DNA of 14,671 nucleotides from positions 1-14,671 of the forward strand of contig JABZGR010000040.1 in the NCBI GenBank assembly GCA_015259125.1. The letters run 5' to 3'. This document shows, piece after piece, positions 8,383 to 14,555 of this stretch. Position numbers and translations under genes: made by a program. The stretch comes from Alloprevotella tannerae (lineage in GTDB: Bacteria; Bacteroidota; Bacteroidia; Bacteroidales; Bacteroidaceae). Every line of letters starts with the position of its first letter. The first letter of the stretch is position 1. Below the pieces are notes generated by a model that worked only from the letters and a program-made list of their open reading frames with translations, did not search any database and had not been told where the DNA came from.

Positions 8383-8885
8383 AACGAACAACTTTTTTAT
8401 GTATTATCACTTGTGCTCTGCTACTTTTTTCAGGACAAAAAGCTACTGCACAAGAGGTGTATAAAATGGTAATGCAAAATGCACAACATGCTGTTGAGAT
8501 GCCAACAAGTAGTTTTGCGCAAACTCAAATTGCGCAATTTAAAATAACGGCATTAAACTATATGAAGCAGAAAGCTTTCGATACTATGCCTGAAGTGACC
8601 ACTAACTTCTTAAATACAAAGGCTTATTATCTGTCGGAGTTTATTACGCTTTTCTTCAATGAATTGATGAAGACAAAAGGTTTGAAAGAAGATAAGCAAA
8701 AGAGGTGCATAATGTTATTTTTCAAAGCAGCAAACGCTCATCCTCAATTTAAGATAGTTGAGGAGACGACAGCTGAAGATAGCATATCAACCGGCGAAAA
8801 CCTAATACCTTTCCCGCTAAATACCGATTGGGAAAAAGCTTATGAAGGGGTGCAAGAAAAACTAAAGTCAAAATCGGCAAAGTAG
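8379..8885 (+). CDS. Small secreted protein coupled to ruvC
   Basis: I do not recognise this 168-residue protein. It starts with a signal peptide (MKRTTFLCIITCALLLFSGQKATAQ, about 1-25), so it is exported. The mature part looks helical, with AQTQIAQFKITALNYMKQKAF, a tyrosine/phenylalanine-rich stretch (AYYLSEFITLFFNELM) and FFKAANAHPQFKIVEE, and it has a lysine-rich tail. No cysteine pair, zinc site or catalytic motif stands out. Its ATG overlaps the ruvC stop (ATGA at 8379-8382), so it is translationally coupled to a DNA-repair gene despite being a cell-envelope protein. A strong terminator follows about 40 bp after its stop. Coding status is well supported; function unknown. Confidence 0.85.
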   Translation: MKRTTFLCIITCALLLFSGQKATAQEVYKMVMQNAQHAVEMPTSSFAQTQIAQFKITALNYMKQKAFDTMPEVTTNFLNTKAYYLSEFITLFFNELMKTKGLKEDKQKRCIMLFFKAANAHPQFKIVEETTAEDSISTGENLIPFPLNTDWEKAYEGVQEKLKSKSAK

Positions 8886-8927
8886 TTGCCATTATGACTC
8901 TCGGTATATTTTTATTGCCACAGATAG

Positions 8928-8960
8928 GCCTTACTGTGATTGCTACAGTAAGGCTTTTTT
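8928..8960 (+). terminator. Intrinsic terminator of the ruvC operon
   Basis: GCCTTACTGT (8928-8937) pairs perfectly with ACAGTAAGGC (8945-8954) around a 7-nt loop, followed directly by six T residues (8955-8960). It lies 42 bp after the stop of the small secreted protein. This is a textbook intrinsic terminator for the plus strand. Confidence 0.92.
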
Positions 8961-9124
8961 ATGTGACAGAACAGCTTTTACAAAATTAGTAATGATATTG
9001 AAGCCGCAAGGACTTAACGTCAAGCGATCACGCTCTTGCTGCCTTGGAAATAGATATCAGAATATTATTGGTAATACCTTATTGTAAACTTTCCTAACTG
9101 CCGTTTCAAGTTTGTACCTTCACA

Positions 9125-9142
9125 GTGGTACAATTCTACCAC
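9125..9142. repeat. Short palindrome related to the 226-289 repeat
   Basis: GTGGTA (9125-9130) pairs with TACCAC (9137-9142) around CAATTC. Together with the preceding bases, the stretch ...CTTCACAGTGGTACAATTCT matches ...TTTCGTGGTGGTACAAGTCT near 241-261 at about 16 of 21 positions. I infer a dispersed intergenic repeat family rather than a gene-specific operator. Confidence 0.4.
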
Positions 9143-9184
9143 CGCAAGCGAATAAACGTACTTTCGCGATGGGATAAATTTGCC

Positions 9185-9214
9185 TTCACGAGTGGAGCGT
9201 GAAAAACTTTTTTT
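9185..9214 (+). terminator. Terminator-like hairpin TTCACG...CGTGAA with T-run
   Basis: TTCACG (9185-9190) pairs with CGTGAA (9198-9203) around a 7-nt loop, and after AAAC there are seven T residues (9208-9214). No plus-strand gene ends just upstream, so it may be a repeat-family hairpin rather than a terminator in use. Confidence 0.4.
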
Positions 9215-9344
9215 GATATCTACAAATGTCGAAATAGAAGAACCAAAAAAGAGATATGAGGAAATTAATAACACAATTCGTCACCTAACAGAATTTCAAT
9301 TGATTTACCTTGTCTGTCTCTTAAAATGTTGCGAGCTATATAAT

Positions 9345-9408
9345 AAAAAAAGATTGAGTGTCTCACGACAACCAATCTTTACTAACCTTAAATCTAATAC
9401 CATGAAAA
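9345..9408 (-). ncRNA. Predicted small RNA, copy 1
   Basis: The minus strand has a complete promoter-to-terminator unit with no usable reading frame. After the promoter at 9414-9444 comes a block (9382-9408) identical over 27 nt to copy 2. Then AGATTG (complement of 9373-9378) pairs with CAATCT (complement of 9351-9356), enclosing an inner UGUC/GACA stem capped by GUGA, a GNRA tetraloop. The hairpin ends in a run of seven U (complement of 9345-9351). The transcript would be about 65 nt. The GNRA loop and U-tract only make sense on this strand. Ends are estimates. I cannot name the family, although the conserved block feels familiar from Bacteroidales intergenic regions. Confidence 0.65.
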
Positions 9409-9413
9409 CGATG

Positions 9414-9444
9414 CAAAGATAAGGGTGAAGATATTGTGTCGCAA
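9414..9444 (-). promoter_or_regulatory. Promoter of predicted small RNA copy 1
   Basis: On the minus strand TTG (complement of 9442-9444), 20 bp, then TATCTTTG (complement of 9414-9421) gives a full Bacteroidetes -33/-7 promoter. The conserved transcribed block starts 5 bp downstream, where transcription would be expected to begin. Copy 2 has the same boxes at the same spacing with an unrelated spacer sequence. Confidence 0.72.
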
Positions 9445-9558
9445 GTAATTCAGTATCTTTTCCTAAGTGTTTAAAATTGTTTATGTTTTCAGTTGTTAAA
9501 TTGCAAACCATAAATTGCGAAAGGTTATGATACTTGGGTTTATTGACTTCGGTGGTGT

Positions 9559-9626
9559 AAAAAGTAAAGGTTGATTGTCTCACGACAACCAACCTCTTGC
9601 TAACCTTAAATCTAATACCATGAAAA
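9559..9626 (-). ncRNA. Predicted small RNA, copy 2
   Basis: This is the second copy of the unit at 9345-9408, 217 bp away. The 27-nt block (9600-9626) is identical. The hairpin is AGGTTG (complement of 9590-9595) with CAACCT (complement of 9568-9573), and again UGUC-GUGA-GACA inside. Compared with copy 1, the third outer base pair changes from A-U to G-C on both sides, which is compensatory and supports the fold. The internal GU/AU positions can also pair here, giving a nearly continuous 12-bp stem. The tail is UUUACUUUUU, a less perfect U-tract. Expected length about 68 nt; ends are estimates. Confidence 0.62.
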
Positions 9627-9632
9627 ACAGTG

Positions 9633-9663
9633 CAAAGATAAAGCCAATAAGTCTAATACACAA
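9633..9663 (-). promoter_or_regulatory. Promoter of predicted small RNA copy 2
   Basis: On the minus strand TTG (complement of 9661-9663), exactly 20 bp, then TATCTTTG (complement of 9633-9640). The arrangement equals that of copy 1, while the 20-bp spacer differs almost completely, so the boxes look kept by selection. Confidence 0.7.
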
Positions 9664-9923
9664 CTTAAAAGGGGGAATTCTCGCTAATCTTTAAAATTGT
9701 TTTATTCTTATTGTATATGTTTGTAAAGTCCATATGCGCTTTGGGAACTTTTGGCTGATTATATCAAACAAAGTTGCTATTTTCTTTGGACTATCATAAG
9801 CAAATATGTAATTTCGCTGACGAAATAGAAACCGCTATATAGATGAAGAAAAAGCCTTTTCTTCTTTTATCGTGTCGCGGATTTCAAATTTGGTGTATTC
9901 AGTAACTAATTATTTGATTTGAA
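9664..9923 (+). promoter_or_regulatory. Upstream region of phosphofructokinase
   Basis: These 260 bp hold no gene. A TATGTTTG matching the -7 consensus lies at 9716-9723, but the nearest upstream TTG is only 16 bp away instead of ~20, and it would give a leader of about 200 nt. I see no riboswitch-like structure. The promoter call is tentative. Confidence 0.25.
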
Positions 9924-11576
9924 ATGGAAATTAGTGCATTACAGAAGGCTCGTTCGTCCTATCAGCCCAAATTGCCAAAAGGCTTGCGCGGAAATGTAGA
10001 CATTATTGAGGGTGCTCCTACGGAGAGTGTAGGCGATCAGGCAGAAATTAAAAGACTCTTTCCGCATACTTATGGTATGCCTCTCGTGGAATTCGCTCCT
10101 GCAAAGGAGGTGAAAGAATATGCACCGATCAATGTTGGTATAATTTTGTCAGGAGGCCAAGCTCCCGGCGGCCATAACGTGATTTGCGGCTTATTTGACG
10201 AATTGAAGAAGCAAAATCCTAAAAGTAAGCTGTATGGTTTCTTAATGGGACCAAGCGGTTTAGTAGACCATAAATATAAAGAACTTACGGCAGAAGTCAT
10301 TGATAAATACCGAAATACAGGCGGATTTGATATGATCGGTTCTGGACGTACAAAGCTGGAAACGAAAGAGCAATTTGATAGTGGCTTAGAAATTATTCGT
10401 CAACTCAATCTTAACGCTGTAATCATTATTGGTGGTGACGATTCAAACACTAATGCGTGCATGTTGGCGGAATATTATGCCTCAATTAATGCAGGAGTGT
10501 CTGTGATTGGCTGTCCGAAAACAATTGATGGTGATCTTAAGAACGATCAAATAGAAACCAGCTTCGGATTTGACTCTGCTTGTAAAACTTATAGTGAGTT
10601 GATAGGTAATATACAACGCGATGCTAACTCAGCTCGTAAATATTGGCACTTCATTAAGCTTATGGGCCGCTCAGCTAGCCACATAGCTTTAGAGTGTGCG
10701 TTGCAGACGCAACCCAATATTTGCATTATCAGTGAAGAGGTGGAAGCCAACAATATGACATTGGATGATGTTGTAAATCAGATTTGTGAAGTCGTTGTTA
10801 AACGTTCGGAAGAAGGACTTTATTACGGCACAATTTTGATTCCGGAAGGATTGATTGAATTCGTTCCTGCTTTCAAGCGTTTGATTGCTGAACTGAACGA
10901 CTTGCTTTCTTCTGATTTAGCTAAGACTGAAGCAAAGGGATTGAAGTCTGACGATTTGTTAGCTTGGATTTTGAGCCATGTTTCTTCCGAAAACCTCCCG
11001 ACTTTGAAAAGCCTTCCCGAAGAGGTTGCAAAGCAGTTGGCTTTAGGGCGCGACCCGCATGGCAATGTGCAAGTATCTCTCATCGAGACGGAAAAAATGC
11101 TTAGTGAAATGTGCGCTAAGCGTTTAGACGAATGGAAAGAACAAGGTAAGTTTAAAGGAAAGTTTGCTGCTCTACATCACTTCTTCGGATATGAGGGTAG
11201 ATGTGCAACACCATCAAATTTTGATTGCAACTATTGCTATGCATTAGGAACAAGTGCAGCACAATTGGTTGCCAATGGGAAAACCGGCTATATGGCTATT
11301 GTAAAAAATACGACAGCTCCTGCAGAAGAGTGGGTTGCCGGTGGAGTTCCTATCACGAAAATGATGAATCTTGAACGTCGTAATGGGCAGATGAAGCCGG
11401 TTATTAAAAAGGCTCTGGTGCTTCTAGATGGAGAACCCTTTAAGGAGTTAGTAGAACGACGTAAAGACTGGGCTGTCAATACGAGATATGTGTACCCTGG
11501 ACCAATTCAGTATTTTGGACCATCAGAAGTCTGCGATCAATGCACTATGACTTTAGCTTTAGAGCATAAGAAATAA
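9924..11576 (+). CDS. pfp: Pyrophosphate-dependent 6-phosphofructokinase
   Basis: The enzyme (diphosphate-fructose-6-phosphate 1-phosphotransferase) phosphorylates fructose-6-phosphate with pyrophosphate, a reversible step of glycolysis and gluconeogenesis in the cytoplasm. It has 550 residues, the length of the long PPi-type class rather than the ~320 of bacterial ATP enzymes. Visible motifs are IILSGGQAPGGHN near residue 75, IIGGDDSNTN near 169, where Asp in GGDDS replaces the Gly of ATP enzymes, PKTIDGDL with the catalytic Asp, MGRSASHIALE for the sugar phosphate, and HHFFGYEGRCATPSNFDCNYCYALG near the C-terminus. It stands alone between the small RNA region and its own strong terminator. 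Function is secure from the motifs. Confidence 0.96.
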   Translation: MEISALQKARSSYQPKLPKGLRGNVDIIEGAPTESVGDQAEIKRLFPHTYGMPLVEFAPAKEVKEYAPINVGIILSGGQAPGGHNVICGLFDELKKQNPKSKLYGFLMGPSGLVDHKYKELTAEVIDKYRNTGGFDMIGSGRTKLETKEQFDSGLEIIRQLNLNAVIIIGGDDSNTNACMLAEYYASINAGVSVIGCPKTIDGDLKNDQIETSFGFDSACKTYSELIGNIQRDANSARKYWHFIKLMGRSASHIALECALQTQPNICIISEEVEANNMTLDDVVNQICEVVVKRSEEGLYYGTILIPEGLIEFVPAFKRLIAELNDLLSSDLAKTEAKGLKSDDLLAWILSHVSSENLPTLKSLPEEVAKQLALGRDPHGNVQVSLIETEKMLSEMCAKRLDEWKEQGKFKGKFAALHHFFGYEGRCATPSNFDCNYCYALGTSAAQLVANGKTGYMAIVKNTTAPAEEWVAGGVPITKMMNLERRNGQMKPVIKKALVLLDGEPFKELVERRKDWAVNTRYVYPGPIQYFGPSEVCDQCTMTLALEHKK

Positions 11577-11582
11577 AATGTA

Positions 11583-11625
11583 AGTATCTCTCTGTATCGA
11601 ATACTACAGAGAGATACTCTTTTTT
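11583..11625 (+). terminator. Intrinsic terminator after phosphofructokinase
   Basis: AGTATCTCTCTGTA (11583-11596) and TACAGAGAGATACT (11605-11618) form a perfect 14-bp stem with an 8-nt loop, followed by C and six T residues. It begins 6 bp after the stop codon. It separates the phosphofructokinase from the GH25 gene, which therefore needs its own promoter or read-through. Confidence 0.93.
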
Positions 11626-11646
11626 CTTTCAGAAAAACACAACTCA

Positions 11647-12498
11647 ATGTCTACGCAAAAAAAGCGTAAGATCGGCAGGCCCAAACGCCGAAAAGGGAAA
11701 CCTAAAAAGCGAAATCACCATCAAGGGATAAGGCACACATTATCTCAAATTTTGGGAGCGTTGTTGGTTTTAGGCGTAGCGTACATTATTTTTATATATA
11801 TAGTGTCACCTTTCACGCTTCGATGGAAGGCGCTTTATGGTATGACAGAGTTTCCTGAGGGGTATTCGATTCGCGGGATAGATATTTCCCACCATCAGGG
11901 AGAAATCAATTGGGAAAAACTCTCGCAAGCTACAATGGGAAAAGAACCCATTAGCTTCATTTTTATAAAAGGTACAGAAGGAACGAGCCTCCTAGATGAT
12001 AATTTTAATGATAATTTCTACCAAGCTCGCGAGCATGGGTTCTTGCGTGGTGTATACCATTTCTTCTTACCAGATAAATCAGCGAAAGAACAAGCTGAAT
12101 TTTTCTTGCGCCAAGTACATTTGGAAGAAGGAGACTTACCTCCAGTATTAGATATAGAAATAGATGGCGGACTTTCTGATGAACAATTGAGAAAAGCTGC
12201 TCTCACATGGCTAAAAATTGTTGGTGACCATTATGGTGTTAAACCAATCATATACGCAAATTATAAATTTAAATTGCGCTATCTCAATACAAAAGAATTT
12301 GAGGATTATCCTTATTGGATAGCTCATTACTATGTTCTAAATTTATCCTACAAGGGAAAATGGCGTTTTTGGCAACATACAGATTGTGGGAGGCTTGAAG
12401 GTATTTCTGGAAAAGTTGACTTCAACATATATAATGGATCGATGTACGATTTGCGTCAGCTAACCATAGAACGTATTGAAGAAGGTGATCTTTATTAA
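11647..12498 (+). CDS. Membrane-anchored GH25 lysozyme-like muramidase
   Basis: GH25 enzymes cleave the beta-1,4 bond between N-acetylmuramic acid and N-acetylglucosamine in peptidoglycan. The 283-residue protein has a strongly basic N-terminus (KKRKIGRPKRRKGKPKKR), then one membrane segment (about 33-53, ILGALLVLGVAYIIFIYIV), so the catalytic part should face the periplasm. The GH25 domain spans ~74-270: IRGIDISHHQG with D79, FIKGTEG, GVYHFFLP, PVLDIEID with D169, E171 and D173, PIIYANYKF, YPYWIAHY, and FWQHTDCGRLEGISGKVDFN. The acidic residues expected for catalysis are present. The basic tail includes a GRPKR sequence resembling an AT-hook, but in a membrane protein it more simply fits the positive-inside rule. 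The gene ends 6 bp before mobile-element sequence. Confidence 0.93.
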   Translation: MSTQKKRKIGRPKRRKGKPKKRNHHQGIRHTLSQILGALLVLGVAYIIFIYIVSPFTLRWKALYGMTEFPEGYSIRGIDISHHQGEINWEKLSQATMGKEPISFIFIKGTEGTSLLDDNFNDNFYQAREHGFLRGVYHFFLPDKSAKEQAEFFLRQVHLEEGDLPPVLDIEIDGGLSDEQLRKAALTWLKIVGDHYGVKPIIYANYKFKLRYLNTKEFEDYPYWIAHYYVLNLSYKGKWRFWQHTDCGRLEGISGKVDFNIYNGSMYDLRQLTIERIEEGDLY

Positions 12499-12504
12499 TT
12501 GTTT

Positions 12505-12795
12505 CTAGTTATTTAAGCATAGTAATTGTTGCCACATACTGTCATTTTTTTTAGAATTTTTATTATGTTTAGTTATAATAGATTTGAGGCTTTGAATTAA
12601 CGCTTGAATCGCATTATATGGAGTTTTGTCGTGCTTCTTAGCTGTTTCTACGATCGAATGAAGTTCAAGAAAAGCGTCTGCTCCGAAGTCTGAACGAAAT
12701 GTACAGGAGTTCTTCAGTTTGATTTTTAGCTTGCGTATTCCCCTTTCGCTTCCATTATTGTCAAATGGTATCATCGGATTTTCAAGGAAATTGAT
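12505..12795 (-). pseudogene. IS66-family transposase, 3' remnant
   Basis: The last ~97 residues of an IS66-type transposase are present (NFLENPMIPFDNNGSERGIRKLKIK onward to the stop at 12505). They include the DNNxxER signature, whose Glu (12745-12747) is the third DDE catalytic residue, and the typical FRSDFGADAFLELHSIVETAKKH tail. The first two catalytic Asp and all other IS66 genes are missing, so it cannot transpose. The open frame runs on to 12987, but beyond about 12795 it is merely antisense to polyvalent-protein sequence. I found no terminal inverted repeat, and only 6 bp separate the transposase stop from the GH25 stop, so the outer IS end has been lost. Confidence 0.82.
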
Positions 12796-12951
12796 AATCC
12801 GATATTGCGCGAACCGACCAAGGAGGAGACGGAGAAAAAGCGTATTGACGCACTCATAAGGACTGCGAATGGGCATGAGGATAATCCGAGCGTGCAGGCT
12901 GCAAGGCGAGTGCTCGACAAGCGTGGCATTGATTGGCAGAAAAAAGACTGA
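12784..12951 (+). pseudogene. Polyvalent-protein fragment, segment A
   Basis: The plus frame from about 12784 reads KEIDNPILREPTKEETEKKRI, then DALIRTANGHEDNPSVQ and AARRVLDKRGIDWQKKD up to a TGA at 12949-12951. This is charged, coiled-coil-like linker sequence of the kind I associate with very large polyvalent proteins of Bacteroidales conjugative elements and phages. There is no start codon in suitable position and the left side is cut by the IS66 remnant. The same frame continues without shift after the TGA, so the stop looks like a nonsense mutation, or else the end of one gene directly followed by the next. Confidence 0.55.
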
Positions 12952-13182
12952 CAAATTAACACACAAACAGAAGAAAATCATGCGCATAATTCAGAGGAAA
13001 TTATGCGCGAGCAGAAGAACGTACAATTGCAACAAACCACTACAACTCTCACCAACGACACCCTGGCAAAGCAGAAAGCCACGGAAGCCGTACTCACTGC
13101 CCTAAACAAGGCGGGAATAGAGGTAGTACAGGCAACAGAAGAACAGGCGCAGGCAATGCTTGATAACTCCAAAGCCGAATAA
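12952..13182 (+). pseudogene. Polyvalent-protein fragment, segment B (first ATG 13003)
   Basis: This segment lies between in-frame TGA (12949) and TAA (13180-13182) and continues the frame of segment A. It reads QINTQTEENHAHNSEEIMRE and then, from an ATG at 13003, LQQTTTTLTNDTLAKQKAT and ALNKAGIEVVQATEEQAQA. The ALxKAGIEVVxAT pattern is one I associate with linkers preceding metallopeptidase domains in polyvalent proteins. A 59-residue product from 13003 is possible, but an independent gene is unlikely because both neighbours are in the same frame. Confidence 0.5.
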
Positions 13183-13458
13183 CTAAAAACTCCGCAAGGA
13201 ACCGTCTACGGGTGGACAGTCAATGGTAAAATATATCTCACCAAGGATGGTTTGAACCCTAACACGCCGATCCATGAGTACACGCACTTGTGGGCAGATG
13301 CAATGATGAAGCACAACAAAAAGGAATGGCAGAGTGTGAAAGAGTTGCTTCGCGATACTCCAGCGTGGGATGAGGTGTTGAAAGACAAGAATTACCAGGA
13401 TATTATTGATAATGAAAGAAGTTTTGGGACTGGGTCGGCAAGGATTTGTTCGGTATAA
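13183..13458 (+). pseudogene. HEYTH zinc metallopeptidase-like fragment, segment C
   Basis: The frame continues unshifted after the TAA at 13180 and encodes GTVYGWTVNGKIYLTKDG, then LNPNTPIHEYTHLWADAMM and KEWQSVKELLRDTPAWDEVL, ending at a TAA (13456-13458). HEYTH (13273-13287) is a HExxH zinc-binding motif, and the surrounding pattern resembles the metallopeptidase domain found inside polyvalent proteins of conjugative elements and phages. After IIDN (about 13410) similarity appears to switch to the next frame (KFWDWVGKDLFG). There is no start codon near the beginning, so this is a broken internal piece, not a gene. Confidence 0.6.
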
Positions 13459-14555
13459 AAGATTTCAGTAGTATAGACGAGGTTACAGACAGAGTGCTGC
13501 ACGACTTGGTGAATGGGGCTGACTTGGAAGTCGTTGAATCTGACAAGACAGAAAAGCAGCAAGTGTCTACTGGTTCGGAAGAGGAAAGAGCAATCATTGA
13601 GCGAGCCAAGATTGACGGCACTTACATGAAAGCTCCGAACGGCAAACCTACCAATCTGAACGAAAAACAGTGGGTACAGGTTAGAACCAAGGCTTTCAAA
13701 AATTGGTTTGGCGACTGGGAAAAGGCTGCACGTATAGAAAAGTTTCGCAAGAGCAAACCTGTGAAGATTACAGGTAAAGAAATAGAGCCAAGCGATGACT
13801 TGAAGCAGTACAAGAAAAATGCGTTGGAATATGGCAAGAATTTGCGTGGCGAATACACCAACGAAGACACAGGAGAAGTTATTGCTTTAACTGGTGGTAA
13901 TAGTCGTGGTGGTATTCGGGAAATATTACAGCACGACTACAAGGACACAGAACATCTGCAAAGCATCGCTGCAATTCCTCAGATTATAAGAAAAGCCATA
14001 TTCATAGATGAAACTCTAAACGAAAATGCAGAGAAATATTCAGGTGTCAAGTCGTTTAGATATTATGTTTGTGGGCTGAAAATTGGAAATACCGATTATA
14101 CGGTGAAAGCCGTAGTTGCAGTGCAAAACAATGGTGATAGGTATTATGACCACAAGTTATCAAGCATAGAGAAAGGCAAACTGCTTTCGATAATCCCAAC
14201 AATACAAAAAGCTGGTATCGAAGACAATCTGCCCCCATCTGTTGGCAAAGATAGACGTTTACTTTCAATTCTGCAAACAAATTCATCAAAGGTTGTTGAT
14301 GAGAACGGAGAGCCTATGGTGGTGTATCACGGGACTTTGACAAAAGACCTACATCAATTTAGCAAGGATTTTATAGGCAGTAGATATTCCTTTGATGAAA
14401 AGGGCTTTTTCTTTATCAGCAACAAACAAATTGCAAAAGATTATTCCTATTCTGAATTTGATTCAACACGCAAAGGAGAAGTTATAGAGACTTTTTTAAG
14501 CATCAAACACCCTCTTCTTGTAGATCAGAAATGGTATAAAAAACGGGCTTGGTAA
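13446..14555 (+). pseudogene. Polyvalent protein: nuclease-like and ART-like domains, segment D
   Basis: The open frame begins after a TGA at 13413; a TTG at 13446 gives 369 residues, but the sequence before it (KFWDWVGKDLFGIKDF) is clearly part of the same protein. Residues ~61-91 contain APNGKPTNLNEKQWVQVRTKAF and NWFGDW, a linker signature of polyvalent proteins. Residues ~105-250 (ITGKEI..., IALTGGNSRGGIREILQHDY, FRYYVCGLKI) resemble the barnase/EndoU/colicin-like nuclease module. Residues ~281-369 (SKVVDENGEPMVVYHGT with H295, then GFFFISNKQIAKDYS and FLSIKHPLLVD) match the ADP-ribosyltransferase-like module. The end is a frameshift: after an A6 run (14538-14543) the protein continues in another frame. 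Domain names come from memory of the polyvalent-protein literature. It is most likely a non-functional relic. Confidence 0.65.

Larger units (their letters stand above)
8961..9340. other. Intergenic region with palindromic repeats, no gene seen
   Basis: Short open frames here have no family resemblance, no plausible start context and low-complexity translations, so I treat the region as non-coding. It holds two short palindromes (9125-9142 and 9185-9214), listed separately. The interval lies downstream of both minus-strand RNA-like units. Confidence 0.6.

Noticed and set aside
9402..9422. ATGAAAA starts on the plus strand within both repeats, as leader peptides
   Set aside because: The peptides are unrelated between the two copies (MKTMQR and a 25-residue one). 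The hairpin, GNRA loop, U-tract and promoter all make sense on the minus strand instead.
9065..9592. Short open frames on both strands between the ruvC operon and phosphofructokinase
   Set aside because: They have no recognisable family or consistent start context, and they overlap the structured repeats and predicted RNA units.
9351..9645. Two similar repeats as a CRISPR array
   Set aside because: There are only two copies 217 bp apart, with promoter and terminator signals inside each, and no cas genes nearby.
10070..11479. Minus-strand open frames inside the phosphofructokinase gene
   Set aside because: They are shadows of a long, motif-complete gene on the plus strand.
12796..12987. N-terminal part of the 160-codon minus-strand frame as transposase
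   Set aside because: It shows no IS66-like sequence, while the plus strand encodes family-like linker sequence there.
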